A stretch of 64,000 nt of DNA. Source: Metridium senile. Its lineage: Eukaryota > Cnidaria > Anthozoa > Actiniaria > Metridiidae. Numbering within the stretch: position 1 is the stretch's first letter; every line of letters starts with the position of its first letter. The translations under genes and the position numbers were made by a program. The notes beneath the pieces are model-generated. The model was given only the letters and a program-made list of their open reading frames with translations. It was not told the DNA's origin and made no database searches. This document shows, piece after piece, positions 15,817 through 38,208 of this stretch. Where the stretch lies: contig OX459105.1 of assembly GCA_949775045.1 (NCBI GenBank), positions 1,843,368 to 1,907,367 on the forward strand, read 5' to 3'.

Positions 15817-16660
15817 CAGTCGAAGTTCCATTAAGGGGACACCCTTGGGAAACGAAAAAAGTGTCTGTAAGTAGAGCTGTCCGCCTAATAGGAAGGGTTC
15901 TTAAAACGGGTAAATAACGTAAAATAGTCTCGTTTTGCGCTTACAAAAGCATTTCTAAAGATCAATAATAGCAATTAAAGACTTATGATTAAGCGATTTA
16001 TTCAAAATAATCAATATTTTAACAACTGTTCTATTAGATAATTATGGTAGATGGTGTAACACAAGTCTAACACGAGATAAGAAATCTTACTCAATCGAAA
16101 CTATAACGTCTTTTGCATCAATTATTAAGAAAATTCAAATCGTTTAGAACGACTGTGAGGCAATATTTGAAAATTTAAAAATATTTTTATGTTGAATTAA
16201 CTCAACAGAGTTTTTGCACTACCATGTGACAGCATCCATGTTAGATGGCAGAACAATATAATAGAACACTTTTCGCTTTACGTAGTACTGTTTATTCTGT
16301 TCTTTCTTATCTATCTCCCCCCTCCCTCCCCCCCCCCCCCCCCCCCCCATTGCATTATATTACATTCGCAAGCTAGTTAAACTGATACAGTACTGTTAAA
16401 CTTAGAAGTCGTTGATGTAAACAAGGACAAATAGATTAAATAAAGTTTTTCTATTTCGAGTGTCCGCTTAAGGGAGCTTGAAAACAATAGAAAAGGTCAA
16501 TTGGGATTCGCTTAAGGTGTCCGTGTCCCCTTAAGAGAATGTCCGCTTATTGGAAAGTGTGAATACAGTGTTTGTATGGAAGAAAAAACGGGGGTTTGGA
16601 AAGCTGTCCGTAATTAGAACTGTCCGCTTAGTGGAGCGTCCGCTAATGGAGCTTCGACTG
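15817..16660. mobile_element. pogo/Tigger-like MITE, intron 4 of copy 2
   Basis: Ends CAGTCGAAGTTCCATTA and its inverse (TAATGGAGCTTCGACTG) flanked by TA on both sides. Copy 3 shows the empty site GGAATATATG near 31820. TA duplication and the CAGTCGAAG terminus fit pogo/Tigger-like elements. It has no transposase ORF; a poly-C run lies at 16330-16348. Confidence 0.85.
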
Positions 16661-17239
16661 TATATGTTTTTTCTTTATATTTTTTAATTTCAAACACTAT
16701 TAAATGTTTTAATAATAAATATAGCAGGTCCATATCAGCTTTTGACTGCCAACTACATATTTGTAATTAATTATAATTATTCCTGAAAATATTTTAACCT
16801 TCTTTATCAAATAAAGTATCGATAGATTGACTATTTGCATCCAAGGATGTGCCTGCAAAGGATCAAGGGAAGGGAATAAGGGAGCGGTCATTAATTACTT
16901 GGGGGGGGGGGGGGGGGTGAAGGCTAGTAAAATTTCTAAAACATCGCAAAAGTTCTTGTCCCTCCTCAAACCAAAGCCCAAAAAATCTTAGCCCCACCTA
17001 AACTTACTGGCCCTTATGATAGACCACCCATGTCCAGTAACTTGGTAAACTTCCAGGATACTCTGGTGCCAGAAACTTAAAGGGATCCTCCACTAAAAAT
17101 GAACTTATATGGTGATAAATTAAAAGTTATGCTGATTTAAAATATATATCAAAAATTTTCATCAGACGATTTTTCGCGCAAAATAAACGGTTTAAAATGT
17201 GAGAAAAAATATTTTGGGGATCCCTGTGGCACCTTCTGA

Positions 17240-17890
17240 TGACGTCACTTTGGAACAGCTTGCCTGACAATTAATATCCACTCGTGGAAATCTGAATGTT
17301 ATCAAATCACAGCTTAAAACTTATCCTTGCTAATTGTTATAGAGGGATTTTCATTAACCCGTGAAAGAAAGTGTGCCGGGAGTGTATTAGTTAAAGTGTG
17401 ATAGTCAAATAACAACAAAAGAACACAAATAGAATTAAGGCCCGGGTACTCCCTTTGTCCAAGTGGTAGGGGTGATCGGCGGAGGTTTTGAAAACGACCC
17501 CTAAAAGGTACGCACAGATAAAAATAACTGATAAAGCCTTGTCGATTTCTACCCCAACAAAGCAAAAAAACAGAGTAAAAATGACTCTTACAGGTACGTT
17601 AGCATGTTACATAACTGATTTTTGATCCAGAACCCTAAAAGGACCCTAAAAGGTACGCACAGGAAATATTTTAAACCCTAAAAGGTACGCCGATCACCCC
17701 TACCACTTAGGCAAAGGGAGTACATCCCCCTGGAATTAAGAGTGATATTGAAGAGTGATATACTAAAGAGTGTTTCACATGTTAATGAAAACCACTCTAA
17801 TTGTAATATATTTATTTTGAGTTGTATTTTGTGAAGCGCCTAGGACATACTGGATAAGCGATATTAAAATGTTATTTAGTATTATTATTT
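17240..17890 (+). mobile_element. LINE 3' fragment with nested MITE, upstream of exon 5 in copy 2
   Basis: Translation near 17252-17320 gives a typical LINE C-terminus (LWNSLPDN-like, then GNLNVxKSQLKTY-like, broken by indels). The 3' tail GAAGCGCCTAGGACATACTG then GATATTAAAATG ends near 17890. Inside it, 17440-17732 is a 293-bp hAT-like MITE with a perfect 8-bp duplication GAATTAAG (17432-17439, 17733-17740) and ends of the GGTACTCCCTTTG type; its interior repeats CCCTAAAAGGTACGC. Confidence 0.7.
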
Positions 17891-18796
17891 CTTTCTTATT
17901 TTGACCAACAAAAACAGACACCTATTAATTACAGTTCATTTTTAAAGCTGTTTATAAACATATAACATGAAACAAATTTCTTTGTTTTGCAGGCATCAGC
18001 AATACAAGATGTTCAGATACTCCAGATACAACAGCTACACCAACTACAACAGCTACACCAAATACAACAGCTACACCACATACAACAACTACACCAACTA
18101 CAGCAACAGACCCTTCTCTAGCATCAGAAGCAATTATTGGTATTGTTGTTGGTAGTGCCATTGTTTTCATAGCTGTTGTTATTTTGGTATATTGCTGTTA
18201 TTGTAAAAAGAAAAAACGTTAGTATTCATGAAAAGGTTTTATAAAATAATTGCGATAGTACACGTGCGTTGATTGGTCAAATAACTGTGTTTCATAAGAG
18301 CATGAAACACACCCACGCCATTAATTTCAAGCGTGCACGCTCATTCAATATTCAGTGTTTTGTGGTTTTGATCTTTCGCGCGTGCTTATTGGCCATTTTT
18401 GATAAAATGCAATGTAGAGAGAAATGACATCGTCAAACAAATAAAAGGGCATTTTTTTTGTCTTTTCGCGCGATTGTTATTTAAAAAAAGGAATGAAACA
18501 CGTCTTCTGTTTTTTCACTGGCTTATGAAAACCTCGATACGTTTGGGAGAATTCTCGAGCAGGCCCAAACACTCGACTTTGTCTCGTGTTTGGACTGATC
18601 TGCTCGTGAATTCTCCCAAACGCATCTCGGTTTTCATTAGCACGTGAAAACACAGAAGACGTATTTCATTTCTTAATTTATAGATCTTTTGATTTCCCTA
18701 TTTTCTTGGCTGTTTTCTTGCATTTTTCTCCTCTTGCTTTTTTGGCCTCCACTTGTGTCCCTTCATTGTTTTTACCTTCTGCATCCATGTTTTCCC

Positions 18797-19091
18797 CATC
18801 CTCGGGAACCCAGGGGTAATCTTCTGTCGCTCGTTTCTCGCTCCCAGAATAAATACCCCTGGTAACGTAGTCTGTTGGAGCTTGTTCCGGAAGTCAAAAT
18901 TCAAACTTATTTAACGACTTTCTTTGAATGGTTATCTTGATTTTCATTGGTCGACCTAATAAGGTCAACCAATCAGGAAAGAGCTGAATTTTGACTTCCG
19001 GAACAAGCTCCAACAGACTACGTTACCAGGGGTATTTATTCTGGGAGCGAGAAACGAGCGACAGAAGATTACCCCTGGGTTCCCGAGGATG
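18797..19091. mobile_element. Mutator-like MITE with 9-bp target duplication
   Basis: The 295-bp element begins CATCCTCGGGAACCCAGGGG and ends with the inverse; the arms pair for about 110 bp. TGTTTTCCC flanks it on both sides (18788-18796, 19092-19100) and the empty site with one TGTTTTCCC is present after copy 1 (near 4850). Long inverted ends with a 9-bp duplication are the hallmark of Mutator-like elements. Confidence 0.88.
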
Positions 19092-19607
19092 TGTTTTCCC
19101 TAATACTTCTGTACCATTTATGTTTTGCCTTTCTCTTCTTTCAGCTCTTCTCTCAATTCTTCCTGAGCCCCTCCAATGAGGATACAGCTCCCTTGTTCCC
19201 TTTTGATATTCTTCTCCCTTGTTTAAGTTCCCCTTTAGTAAAGTTACTGTTTCCCTAAAATGATTTACCTTTTGTTCCCATGATCACAAACAACTCTTGT
19301 TTTATCATATTTTAGTTCCCTTTATTTCTGAAAAGAATTTTCAAATAATCCTGTTCCCTGACATAGAAATGATCTTGTGCCCTTGTTTCCTAAACGTACC
19401 CCTTGGAAGGGCTCCCTCCTCCCAACATCAAGTTTTTCATTTTTATCTTAATCGTCGTTCTTCACCTCAACAACCCTTTTAAAAAGTTTGTTTTGTTATC
19501 ATCTTCTAGGAAACGGTCTCATTTAAAGGATGTTCTGCATGGCTGAAACAAGGTCAGGTTGTTTAGACAGTAAGTCAACCAAACATGTTTTTGTATATTC
19601 TGTATAT

Positions 19608-20090
19608 TTATTTTGTTTTATTTTATTTTATTAGCTTTGCCTTAATAACATACAATAACAGAAAACAAAATTACATCTCAAAGAAAATAAATAATAACAT
19701 GGCAGGGTACCCACAACAGAGTTAGCGAATTACTGTGGGCCCAGAGTATAAAAGTATAAGAAAACTATTTACAAACAAGTAAAATTATTGGCAACATGAC
19801 ACAGGTAAGGTAGCAGACTGCGGACTGAATTACATTTGATACATATAGATTTGAAAGTGCGAGGATTGTCAGGTTCATACAGTTCTAATGCGTTAATAAA
19901 GTAGTATTGTTTCAGCGAGGCTTTAAAAGAGTTCAGGTTGTCCATTCTATATATTTCTGTATATTTGTAGCCATGGAATTCCATTGGTACAATGTGTTTA
20001 AAATATTTTTTATAGTTTTGCCACCTCGCCAGTGAAATACTATATAGAAGTTCACAATGCATTATAAGTACTATATAGTAAGCCATATAA
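19608..20090 (-). pseudogene. LINE-like 3' fragment on the minus strand
   Basis: A minus-strand frame of about 105 codons (to 19769) ends in a cysteine/arginine-rich piece (IKCNSVRSLLPYL) and is followed by a (TAAAA)-type tail near 19608-19634, as expected for a 5'-truncated LINE. The same region after copy 1 (6849-7035) keeps only the upstream part, cut by the MITE at 6507-6847. The family is not recognised with certainty. Confidence 0.4.
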
Positions 20091-20520
20091 TAAAACGCTG
20101 TTTTGCTATGGTCATGTGATATTTAATTTTGACAACATTCTTCGTGGGTGCATAGGGAGCCCACAAGCATTGTTGAATTACTGTTTACTGGAACGGGTGA
20201 CAGTTGATAGCTATTTCAAATTTGAAGTTCAGCCAATCTGGTAAGCCCCAACGGTTAATCGTTGATCGATTTTATTTTATAGTTTTTCTTTTATTTTTGA
20301 AACAGAGAAATATAGGTATTTCATTGACAATTATGTAATAAATTGTTTTCCTCTTCTAGTCTTGTAACTATTTTATTTTGTTTGTGTACAGGTATGCCAA
20401 TGTGATATCTTCAAATGTGTCCACTGCAGTCATTTTGATGTCTGTTCTCTTCTCTATGTTTTTTTCACTGGATAAACAGAGTGATGGTGGTCAGGTTCAA
20501 TCGCTGTTGATCAACAAATG

Positions 20521-20777
20521 CAGGGCTGTCAACCCCAGACATGTTCAAACCTGGAAATTGAGATAAATGAGAAAATTCCCGCCATTTTGTTCGATAATCT
20601 CCGAATTTCTGCCATTTTGTTTGTCTTCTTAAAAGTGCCGAACCAAAAAAAAGACCTTCGTACATATATTCTTAGCAAATTTATCAATTTTACCGATTAC
20701 CTGGGAGATTTGATGCCGAAATCTTAAAACCAGGAGAAACGATCCCAAATCTTGAGACTTGGGAGTTGACAGCCCTG
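20521..20777. mobile_element. MITE with CAGGGCTGTCAAC ends, second copy
   Basis: Orthologous in position to 8552-8809, with the same CAAATG direct repeats (20515-20520 and 20778-20783). It is non-coding. Confidence 0.8.
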
Positions 20778-20879
20778 CAAATGAGACGAATACAACATTA
20801 ATTGTAATTTAAACTTTAGAAATAGATTATTTAAAGACAAAGGCATATTTAATATATGTGGCATATAGAATTAGGCAAT

Positions 20880-21400
20880 GGGCTACACAGGAAGCCCAAG
20901 TACTGGTGTAGATTTTACTATAAATGTATTATGTTTATATGCTGTGGGTACACAGGAAGCCCAAGCACTGTTCTTGTGTTCATTTACTACTATAAATGTA
21001 TGTGCGTTATATGCTGTGGGTACACAGGAAGCCCAAGCACTGTTCTTGTTTACATAATTTAATTTTACTGTAAATGTATTATGTTTACATGCTATGGGTA
21101 CACAGGAAGCCCAAGCACTGTTCTTGTGTTCATTTGCTCTATTTGCTATAAATGTATGTGCTTTATATGGTGTGTGTACACAGGAAGCCCAAGCACTGTT
21201 CTTGTGTTCATTTGCTCCACTTGCTATAAATATATGTGCTTTATATGGTATGTATAACTTTATTTAAACAAGGAAAATCATCAGTCAATATTTACAAAAT
21301 TAAGAATAAAATAGCTACTGTTTTACATGATTGCTGTGTGTGTACACAGGCAGCCCAAGCAATGTTCTTGTGTACATTTACTATAAATATATGTGTCTTA
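20880..21400. repeat. Tandem array of CACAGGAAGCCCAAGC units, second array
   Basis: About six units related to 8890-9425, the last separated by an unrelated insert of about 90 bp (21245-21335). Copy number and order differ from the first array. Confidence 0.9.
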
Positions 21401-21799
21401 CACAGTCAATGTTATTATAACATCTTCTTGTGTGCACAAAGAGATACATATAATATGCTATGGGATAAGCTCACCAATGTGCAATAATATTTACATTTTC
21501 AAACCATCTACTTTAAATAAACAATCAAACTAATTAAAATAGAACAAACAATAAAGAACACACAAAGATTAGATTAAACAAAAAGGAGTAAATATACATA
21601 AGAATAGGTAAGAATAAAAGTTAAGAATGAAAAAATAATATATTAGTATAGAATATAGTTGTAGATAAGAGAGGTAAATAAACAAGTTAAGGAGGAGGAA
21701 GGAAGGAATAGAGGAATGGAAGTAGAGAATGGAAGAGAGATATGATCAGGAAGTGGAAGATGCGAGTGAAGGAGGAAAGGAAGGAATAGAAGTATAAGA

Positions 21800-22045
21800 G
21801 AGGAACGAAGTAATTGGAAGGACGAAAGGAAGTAATTGGAAGGACGAAAGGAAGTAATTGGCAGGACGAAAGGAAGTAATTGGAAGGACGAAAGGAAGTA
21901 ATTGGAAGGACGAAAGGAAGTAATTGGAAGGACGAAAGGAAGTAATTGGAAGGACGAAAGGAAGTAATTGGAAGGACGAAAGGAAGTAATTGGAATGACG
22001 AAAGGAAGTAATTGGAAGGACGAAAGGAAGTAATTGGAAGGACGA
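21800..22045. repeat. 22-bp minisatellite between copies 2 and 3
   Basis: About ten units of GGAAGTAATTGGAAGGACGA followed by AA. The homologous place before copy 2 (about 10120-10150) has one unit. Confidence 0.95.
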
Positions 22046-22449
22046 AAGGGAGATGCGATGAAACTAGTAAAATAAGGGAAGGAAAGAAAAACTTGTAAGG
22101 GTTGGGAAGCTATAAGTAAATAAGTTTGAATCGATCAAATAGAACCTGCAAATAGACAAACTTAAGCCTCAACTTAGTACTAAATAATGTAATATGTATA
22201 TGCAATTTTGACTTGACTTCGATTGACTAGTCTTTCAAAAAGTTATTTATTGCAATAATCAATTAATAGTAATTTGATGAGGGCAGTTCACTGCAAATTT
22301 AACTTTAATTGTTTAAATTTAATTATCTTAGTAAAACGTTAACAGTTAGTTTAGACTTTAATGTATTTGTTTGATAAATGAGAGTAAGTTTGTTACGATT
22401 TGAAAATTTCCGTAAATAAATAAAAGTAAATTAAAAACATTTAAATTAA

Positions 22450-22855
22450 AAACTTTATTCCAGTCAATTACTATCGTTTATCTCAAACCCTCGCTATCTC
22501 GAACACAAACCCATTTCCCTTGGAACTTTCTTCCAGTCAATTACTATCGTTTATCTCAAACCCTCGCTATCTCGAACACAAACCCATTTCCCTTGGAACT
22601 TTCTTCCAGTCAATTACTATCGTTTATCTCAAACCCTCGCTATCTCGAACACAAACCCATTTCCCTTGGAACTTTCTTCCAGTCAATCAGTTACTATCGT
22701 TTATCTCAAACCCTCGCTATCTCGAACACAAACCCATTTCCTTTGAAACTTTCTTCCAGTCAATTACTATCGTTTATCTCAAACCCTCGCTATCTCGAAC
22801 ACAAACCCATTTCCCTTCCAACTAAATTCTTCCAGTCAATTACTATCGTTTTTTA
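22450..22855. repeat. 73-bp minisatellite upstream of copy 3
   Basis: About five and a half units of the same 73-bp sequence as at 10583-10910, ending about 620 bp before the copy 3 start codon. The 600 bp between array and start codon are conserved before copies 3, 4 and 5 and probably hold the promoter; no clear TATA box was picked out. Confidence 0.95.
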
Positions 22856-23470
22856 AACCCGTTTCAGCTCAAACACAGCAGTACGGCGTAAATCTGCAAT
22901 CTAGAAAAAATATACATCATGCATGCACCGCTGTTTGACTGAAAATAATATCTGGCTTGCTCGTCAGTGGGGAAAAAATATCTTGGCAAAAAAAATCGCT
23001 ATCGAGGCTGAGGTTGATAGCCGGAATCGTTTGATAAAGTGCATCTTTATTCCTTAAAGTACAGCTAGCTGTAGTCAAATTGTAAAGAATATATTACTTG
23101 ACTTGTTGGTAAAAGATGATCAGCTTGTAAATTATCGACCGCCGACCACCCCCACCCCCGGGGCAAAAAGAGTCATAAGAGTTATGCAAATCAAGCGCAG
23201 CGGGCGTTATCGCAGGTCACACAACTGAGACCTACGACCGAACAATGGGATGGTTTTCAAAACCGTCTTCAAAACCACATTTCCGCGAAGAGCTGTCTTG
23301 CTGGTTGTCTTGCTTTGTGTAAATGTGCCTTAAAAACTCTAATTTGCGACTTCAAAGTTGATTGTTATCTATTTAAAACTTGCTAATCGTTCAGAGATTG
23401 TATTTCCTGGTCACAATCGTGAGTTAGAAAAAACATCATTTTGCTCATTCAAGCGAGACGTGTTTCCGTG

Positions 23471-34128
<10,658 letters not shown>

Positions 34129-34143
<15 letters not shown>

Positions 34144-34800
34144 CATATACTGAAAGACTCTTTATTCTTGAGATGCAGCCTTTGGAATACAGACGACAGA
34201 TGGCTGATCTAGTTCTACTCTACAAAATTCGAAATGACCTTATACAAACTGACCTTAAACAACATCTTCTTCCTTCTACTAATCCAAACTTTAACTCTCG
34301 CAGCTTTGATGGAAACAACTACACTGTATTGAACACTCATAAACAAAACTACTTCCAACATTCATTTTTACCAAGAACTGTAAAGCTTTGGAATAGTCTT
34401 CCAGGACATTTTAAAACAACAAATTTAACATTATCCAAATTCAAGAAACTTATTTTAGGTTATTTCAATGAGAAATTATCAACTTATTTGCCTCCATAAT
34501 AATATATATATAAATATCATTAGCAAATATAATATTAATAATTTTAAACCTTTTCAATAGTGTATTTTTACAGTAATTCTTGTTAAGCCTAGTATTCAGT
34601 TTGTTACATTCGTTAGTATTTTTTGCAATTTATATTTCACATTTATATTTTTATTATATATATTTTTACGTATAGGAGTAGGATATTCAATTGGGGCGTA
34701 AGCTCTGTTTCCTACTCCCGTCACATCCATATATCCTTTTTATTTTTGTATTAATAGTATTCTTATTGTAATTGTAGTAGTGTGACAAATAAACGAAACT
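34129..34800 (+). mobile_element. 5'-truncated LINE inserted in stalk exon 5, copy 3
   Basis: A frame running to 34499 encodes about 120 residues of a LINE reverse transcriptase C-terminus (TERLFILEMQPLEYRRQMAD, LPRTVKLWNSLPGHF, FKKLILGYFNEKL), followed by a 3' region ending GTGACAAATAAACGAAAC. Both flanks are stalk-exon sequence: ACA/ACT repeats before, and AACAGACCCTCTACC with the helix codons after. The insertion gives the in-frame stop of copy 3. The same insertion in copy 4 shows it predates their duplication. Confidence 0.85.
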
Positions 34801-34905
34801 AAACGAAACAACAGACCCTCTACCGTTAGAAGCAATTATTGGTATTGCTGTTGTTAGTGCCGTTGTTTTCATAGCTGTTGTTATTGCTACGAGGTCCCGA
34901 AACTA
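34801..34905 (+). pseudogene. Stranded membrane-helix remnant of exon 5, copy 3
   Basis: In the ancestral frame this encodes TDPLPLEAIIGIAVVSAVVF then IAVVIATRSRN and a stop. It is cut off from the stalk by the LINE. Beyond the helix the YCCYCKKKKR tail of copies 1 and 2 is replaced. The same remnant in copy 4 is at 45365-45462. Confidence 0.7.
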
Positions 34906-35004
34906 ATCCCGACCTAAGGCTCGATAGCAATGTTTATTAGCTTATTCTTTGTAATTACGTCTTTTTGTTACTGTTGTTGTTGTTTGTAACAATGATTATC
35001 TCAG

Positions 35005-35735
35005 TGCGAATGTAGTCACAACTGCACAAAACGAGGCATCGTTTCTTGTTTTAGAGCACAAATTTAGCTGGAACGATGTCGCTGGTCCGTTTAAACCTGT
35101 TAAGCTAATTATTTGGGCAAATGGTATCTGGAAGCTGAGTCTTATTAACCTCGTAGATGTTATAGCAGAAGGGAAACTAAGGCCTCGTCTACACGAATCC
35201 GATCCGGCTGAAACCGCATAGAAATATTTGCGTCCACACGAATCCGCGTATCCGAAGGATTCAAGTAAAAGTATGCGGTTTCGGTGACCGGATTCAATGG
35301 ATTCGTGTGGACGATAGGCCGATTCGCATCAAAAAGTATGCGGTTTCAAAAGTATCCGGATTCGTGTAAACGGGGCCTAAGACCTCGTCTACACGAATCC
35401 GATCCGGTTGAAACCGCATAGAAATATTTGCGTCCACACGAATCCGCGTATCCGGAGGATTCAAGTAAAAGTATGCGGTTCGGTTACCGGATTCACTGGA
35501 TTCGTGTGGACGATAGGCCGATTCGCATCAAAACGTATGCGGTTTCAAAAGTATCCGGATCCGTGTAGCCGGGATCTAAGTCACGATAGTCCGGACTGTA
35601 TTGTTAATGATGTAGTACGTTTAGCTACAGAAAAGTTAAGCAAGAACCATGTCCTTTGTAGAGGTCTAGGAGATACACACTACAAAAACATAGAAAGCCA
35701 GTTGGGTTATTTCCCCAAATCACTAAAGATCGTTC
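35005..35735 (+). pseudogene. Unrecognised exon-like ORF, broken by MITEs and a deletion
   Basis: This is the damaged counterpart of 45559-45936. Codons before and after the MITE pair (35181-35579) join in the same frame once the insertion is ignored, but a 77-bp deletion at 35735 removes the end and the splice donor. The protein is not recognised. Confidence 0.5.
35181..35576. mobile_element. Two head-to-tail Harbinger-like MITEs
   Basis: Units 35181-35377 and 35381-35576 each have ends of the type GGCCTCGTCTACACGAATCC and its inverse. TAA lies before, between and after them. The empty site AAACTAAGTCACG is present after copy 4 (near 45735). Three-base TAA/TTA duplications fit PIF/Harbinger MITEs. 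Confidence 0.85.
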
Positions 35736-35934
35736 AATATTTCGCAACAAACTAATAGTATCGAGGAAGTTTGGGTTTATTTTGATATCCGACGTTGAAT
35801 TTTTTTATAACTTGCTTGAGAGCTTCGTTAGACCATATTCTTTCACTGTAACTTTTCATTTCGGTTGATATACTCTAAGGGTATCAAAAGCCGACGTTTA
35901 TTTGGTAGGCTTTGCACTGAGTTCTTGTCGTTTG

Positions 35935-36165
35935 TTGTTGTGCAATATATTTTGTGCAGTGTATTTCCCTCGCGATTGTTCAGATTTCACACCTACACGT
36001 GAATTCCTGTCTATCACGCGTAAACTTGCAACGGCGGACAATCGGGTTTTATTCAAACGTTGCAAGTTTACGCGTGATAGCCAGGATTTCACGGGTAGCT
36101 GTCCAATCTGAACAATGGCAAGTGAAATACATTGCAAAACAGTACACTACATAATGCAATTGTGT
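35935..36165. repeat. Hairpin of about 220 bp
   Basis: Arms pairing TGTATTTCCCTCGCG, TATCACGCGTAAACTTGCAA and their inverse enclose a loop of about 25 bases around 36030-36055. The same hairpin is at 46170-46375. Short frames on both strands are products of the symmetry. Confidence 0.8.
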
Positions 36166-36167
36166 TA

Positions 36168-36358
36168 GGCCTCTTCTACACGAATCCGATCCGGTTGAAA
36201 CCGCATAGAAATATTTGCGTCCACACGAATCCTGTTGATCGTTTCCTATTCAAAAGTATGCGGTGACCGGATTCACTGGATTCGTGTGGACGATATAGGC
36301 TGATTCGCATCAAAAAGTATGCGGTTTCAAAAGTATCCGCATCCGTGTAGCCGGGGTC
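36168..36358. mobile_element. Harbinger-like MITE, single unit
   Basis: Same family as 35181-35576, flanked by TTA (36165-36167 and 36359-36361). Its counterpart is at 46386-46582, so the insertion predates the duplication. Confidence 0.8.
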
Positions 36359-36529
36359 TTATAAAATTGTGAATTTTAAAATTGTGAAAGACTTCAAATT
36401 AAGATCGACTATTTGTTCTCTTTCTTTACTATTTCTTCCAGGTTTGAAACAATCCAAATATCTGGCCCATGACACACATAGTTCCGCCTTATTGTCGTAT
36501 TTTTTTAATTTCTTTTTTACGGAAGATTT

Positions 36530-36975
36530 CGATACATTTTATTCTGAGATTAGTTGCCATTTAATAGCGAAATCAACGATGGAATCTTGTCCGAACACTG
36601 CTTGTAAATATCGAGTCCACGTTCATCTTGGCATTCAACAATTTTCTCTTTCAATCTTTCGACTATCTTTTTGTTGTCGAACACAGAGCTTACGTTATCC
36701 ACCATATCACATAATTTCTTTTCCTCAACCTGGAATGTCTTATTTTGTCGTCGCTTTCTCCGATCCTTCGGACCCTTCATACTCGTCATCATCAACTTCT
36801 TCGTCCTTCGTCTGAACTATCTGAAAATGTTTCCGTTTCACTCTCACTTCTTTCTTTAGACGTAGAAAAGTCGTCTTCGTTGGTACTTCTGTTCTCTACA
36901 ACATTTGGAATTAAGTTTTCGTCTATAAATATTATTTGTGAACTTTTTGACTGTCACGCCATCTCACCCTCGTCA
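36530..36975 (-). pseudogene. Decayed minus-strand ORF of unknown function, first copy
   Basis: Homologous to 46680-47300. It keeps GPKDRRKRRQNK, KKIVERLKEKIVECQDERGL and DIYKQCSDKIPSLI, but with frame changes against the other copy. It resembles no family I can name. Confidence 0.4.
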
Positions 36976-37404
36976 ATTCAACCAATCAGATTACGCGCTA
37001 AAAATAACTGATACATCTTTACGATAGGGTATAGGTTAACAATGAAGATATGGACACTTCTGGTTATGAACTTCTGATATAAGTAAATAAGTTTGAATCG
37101 ATCAAATAGAACCTGCAAACTGAAAAAACGCCTCAACTTATATTAGAAGTAAATAATATATTTAATGTTGCATGTATATGCAATTTTGACTTGACTAGAC
37201 TTTCAAAAAATTCTTTATTACAATAAAAATCAATAGTAATTTGATGAGGTCAGTTCACTGCAAATTTAACTTTAATAGTTAAAATTTAATCATTGTAGTA
37301 AAACTTTAACAATTAGTATTTGTTTGCCAAATGAGAGTAACTTTGTTACGATTTGCAAATTTTTCATAAGTAAATAGAAGTAAATTAAAAACATTTAAAT
37401 TAAA

Positions 37405-37580
37405 AACTTTCTTCCAGTCAATTACTATCGTTTATCTCAAACCCTCGCTATCTCGAACACAAACCCATTTCCCTTGGAACTTTCTTCCAGTCAATTACTA
37501 TCGTTTATCCCAAACCCTCGCTATCTCGAACACAAACCCATTTCCCTTGGAACTTTCTTCCAGTCAATTACTATCGTTTT
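37405..37580. repeat. 73-bp minisatellite upstream of copy 4
   Basis: Only about two and a half units, the shortest of the four arrays, about 630 bp before the start codon. Confidence 0.93.
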
Positions 37581-38208
37581 TTAAACCCGTTTCAGCTCAA
37601 ACACAGCAGTACGGCGTAAATCTGCAATCTAGAAAAAATATACATCATGCATGCACCGCTGTTTGACTGAAAATAATATCTGGCTTGCTCGTCAGTGGGG
37701 AAAAAATATCTTGACAAAAAAAATCGCTATCGAGGCTGAGGTTGATAGCCGGAATCGTTTGATAAAGTGCATCTTTATTCCTTCAAGTACCGCTAGCTGT
37801 AGTCAAATTGTAAAGAATATATTACTTGACTTGTTGGTAAAAGATGATCAGCTGGTAAATTATCGACCGCCGACCACCCCCACCCCCGGGGCAAAAAGAG
37901 TCATAAGAGTTATGCAAATATCAAGCGCAGCGGGCGTTATCGCAGGTCACACAACTGAGACCTACGACCGAACAATGGGATGGTTTTCAAAACCATCTTC
38001 AAAACCACATTTCCGCGAAGAGCTGTCTTGCTGGTCGTCTTGCTTTGTGTAAATGTGCCTTAAAAACTCGAATTTGCGACTTCAAAATGGATTCTTATCT
38101 ATTTAAAACTTGCTAATCGTTCAGAGATTGTATTTCCTGGTCACAACCGTGAGTTAGAAACAACATTTTGTTGCCCATTCAAGCGAGACGTCTGTTTCCG
38201 TGATAAAG

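Larger units (their letters stand above)
11920..18222 (+). pseudogene. Two-CUB membrane protein, copy 2 (exon 1 lost)
   Basis: Exon 2 (11920-12114), exon 3 (13279-13475), exon 4 (14093-14272) and exon 5 (17993-18222) are intact with correct splice sites and phases; with a normal exon 1 the product would be 355 residues. Exon 5 encodes a Thr-rich stalk, a helix (IIGIVVGSAIVFIAVVIL) and YCCYCKKKKR. No exon 1 (signal peptide and first half of CUB1) lies upstream: about 1 kb present in copies 4 and 5 is missing at 11040/11041. The reading frame elsewhere shows no damage, so the loss may be recent, or a distant first exon may be used. CUB2 differs from copy 1 at several surface positions (KYLPDT, VESVSTG). 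The call as pseudogene rests only on the missing exon. Confidence 0.75.

Noticed and set aside
18698..19179. Short ORFs on both strands around 18.7-19.2 kb
   Set aside because: They come from the arms of the 9-bp-duplication MITE and adjoining foldback DNA.
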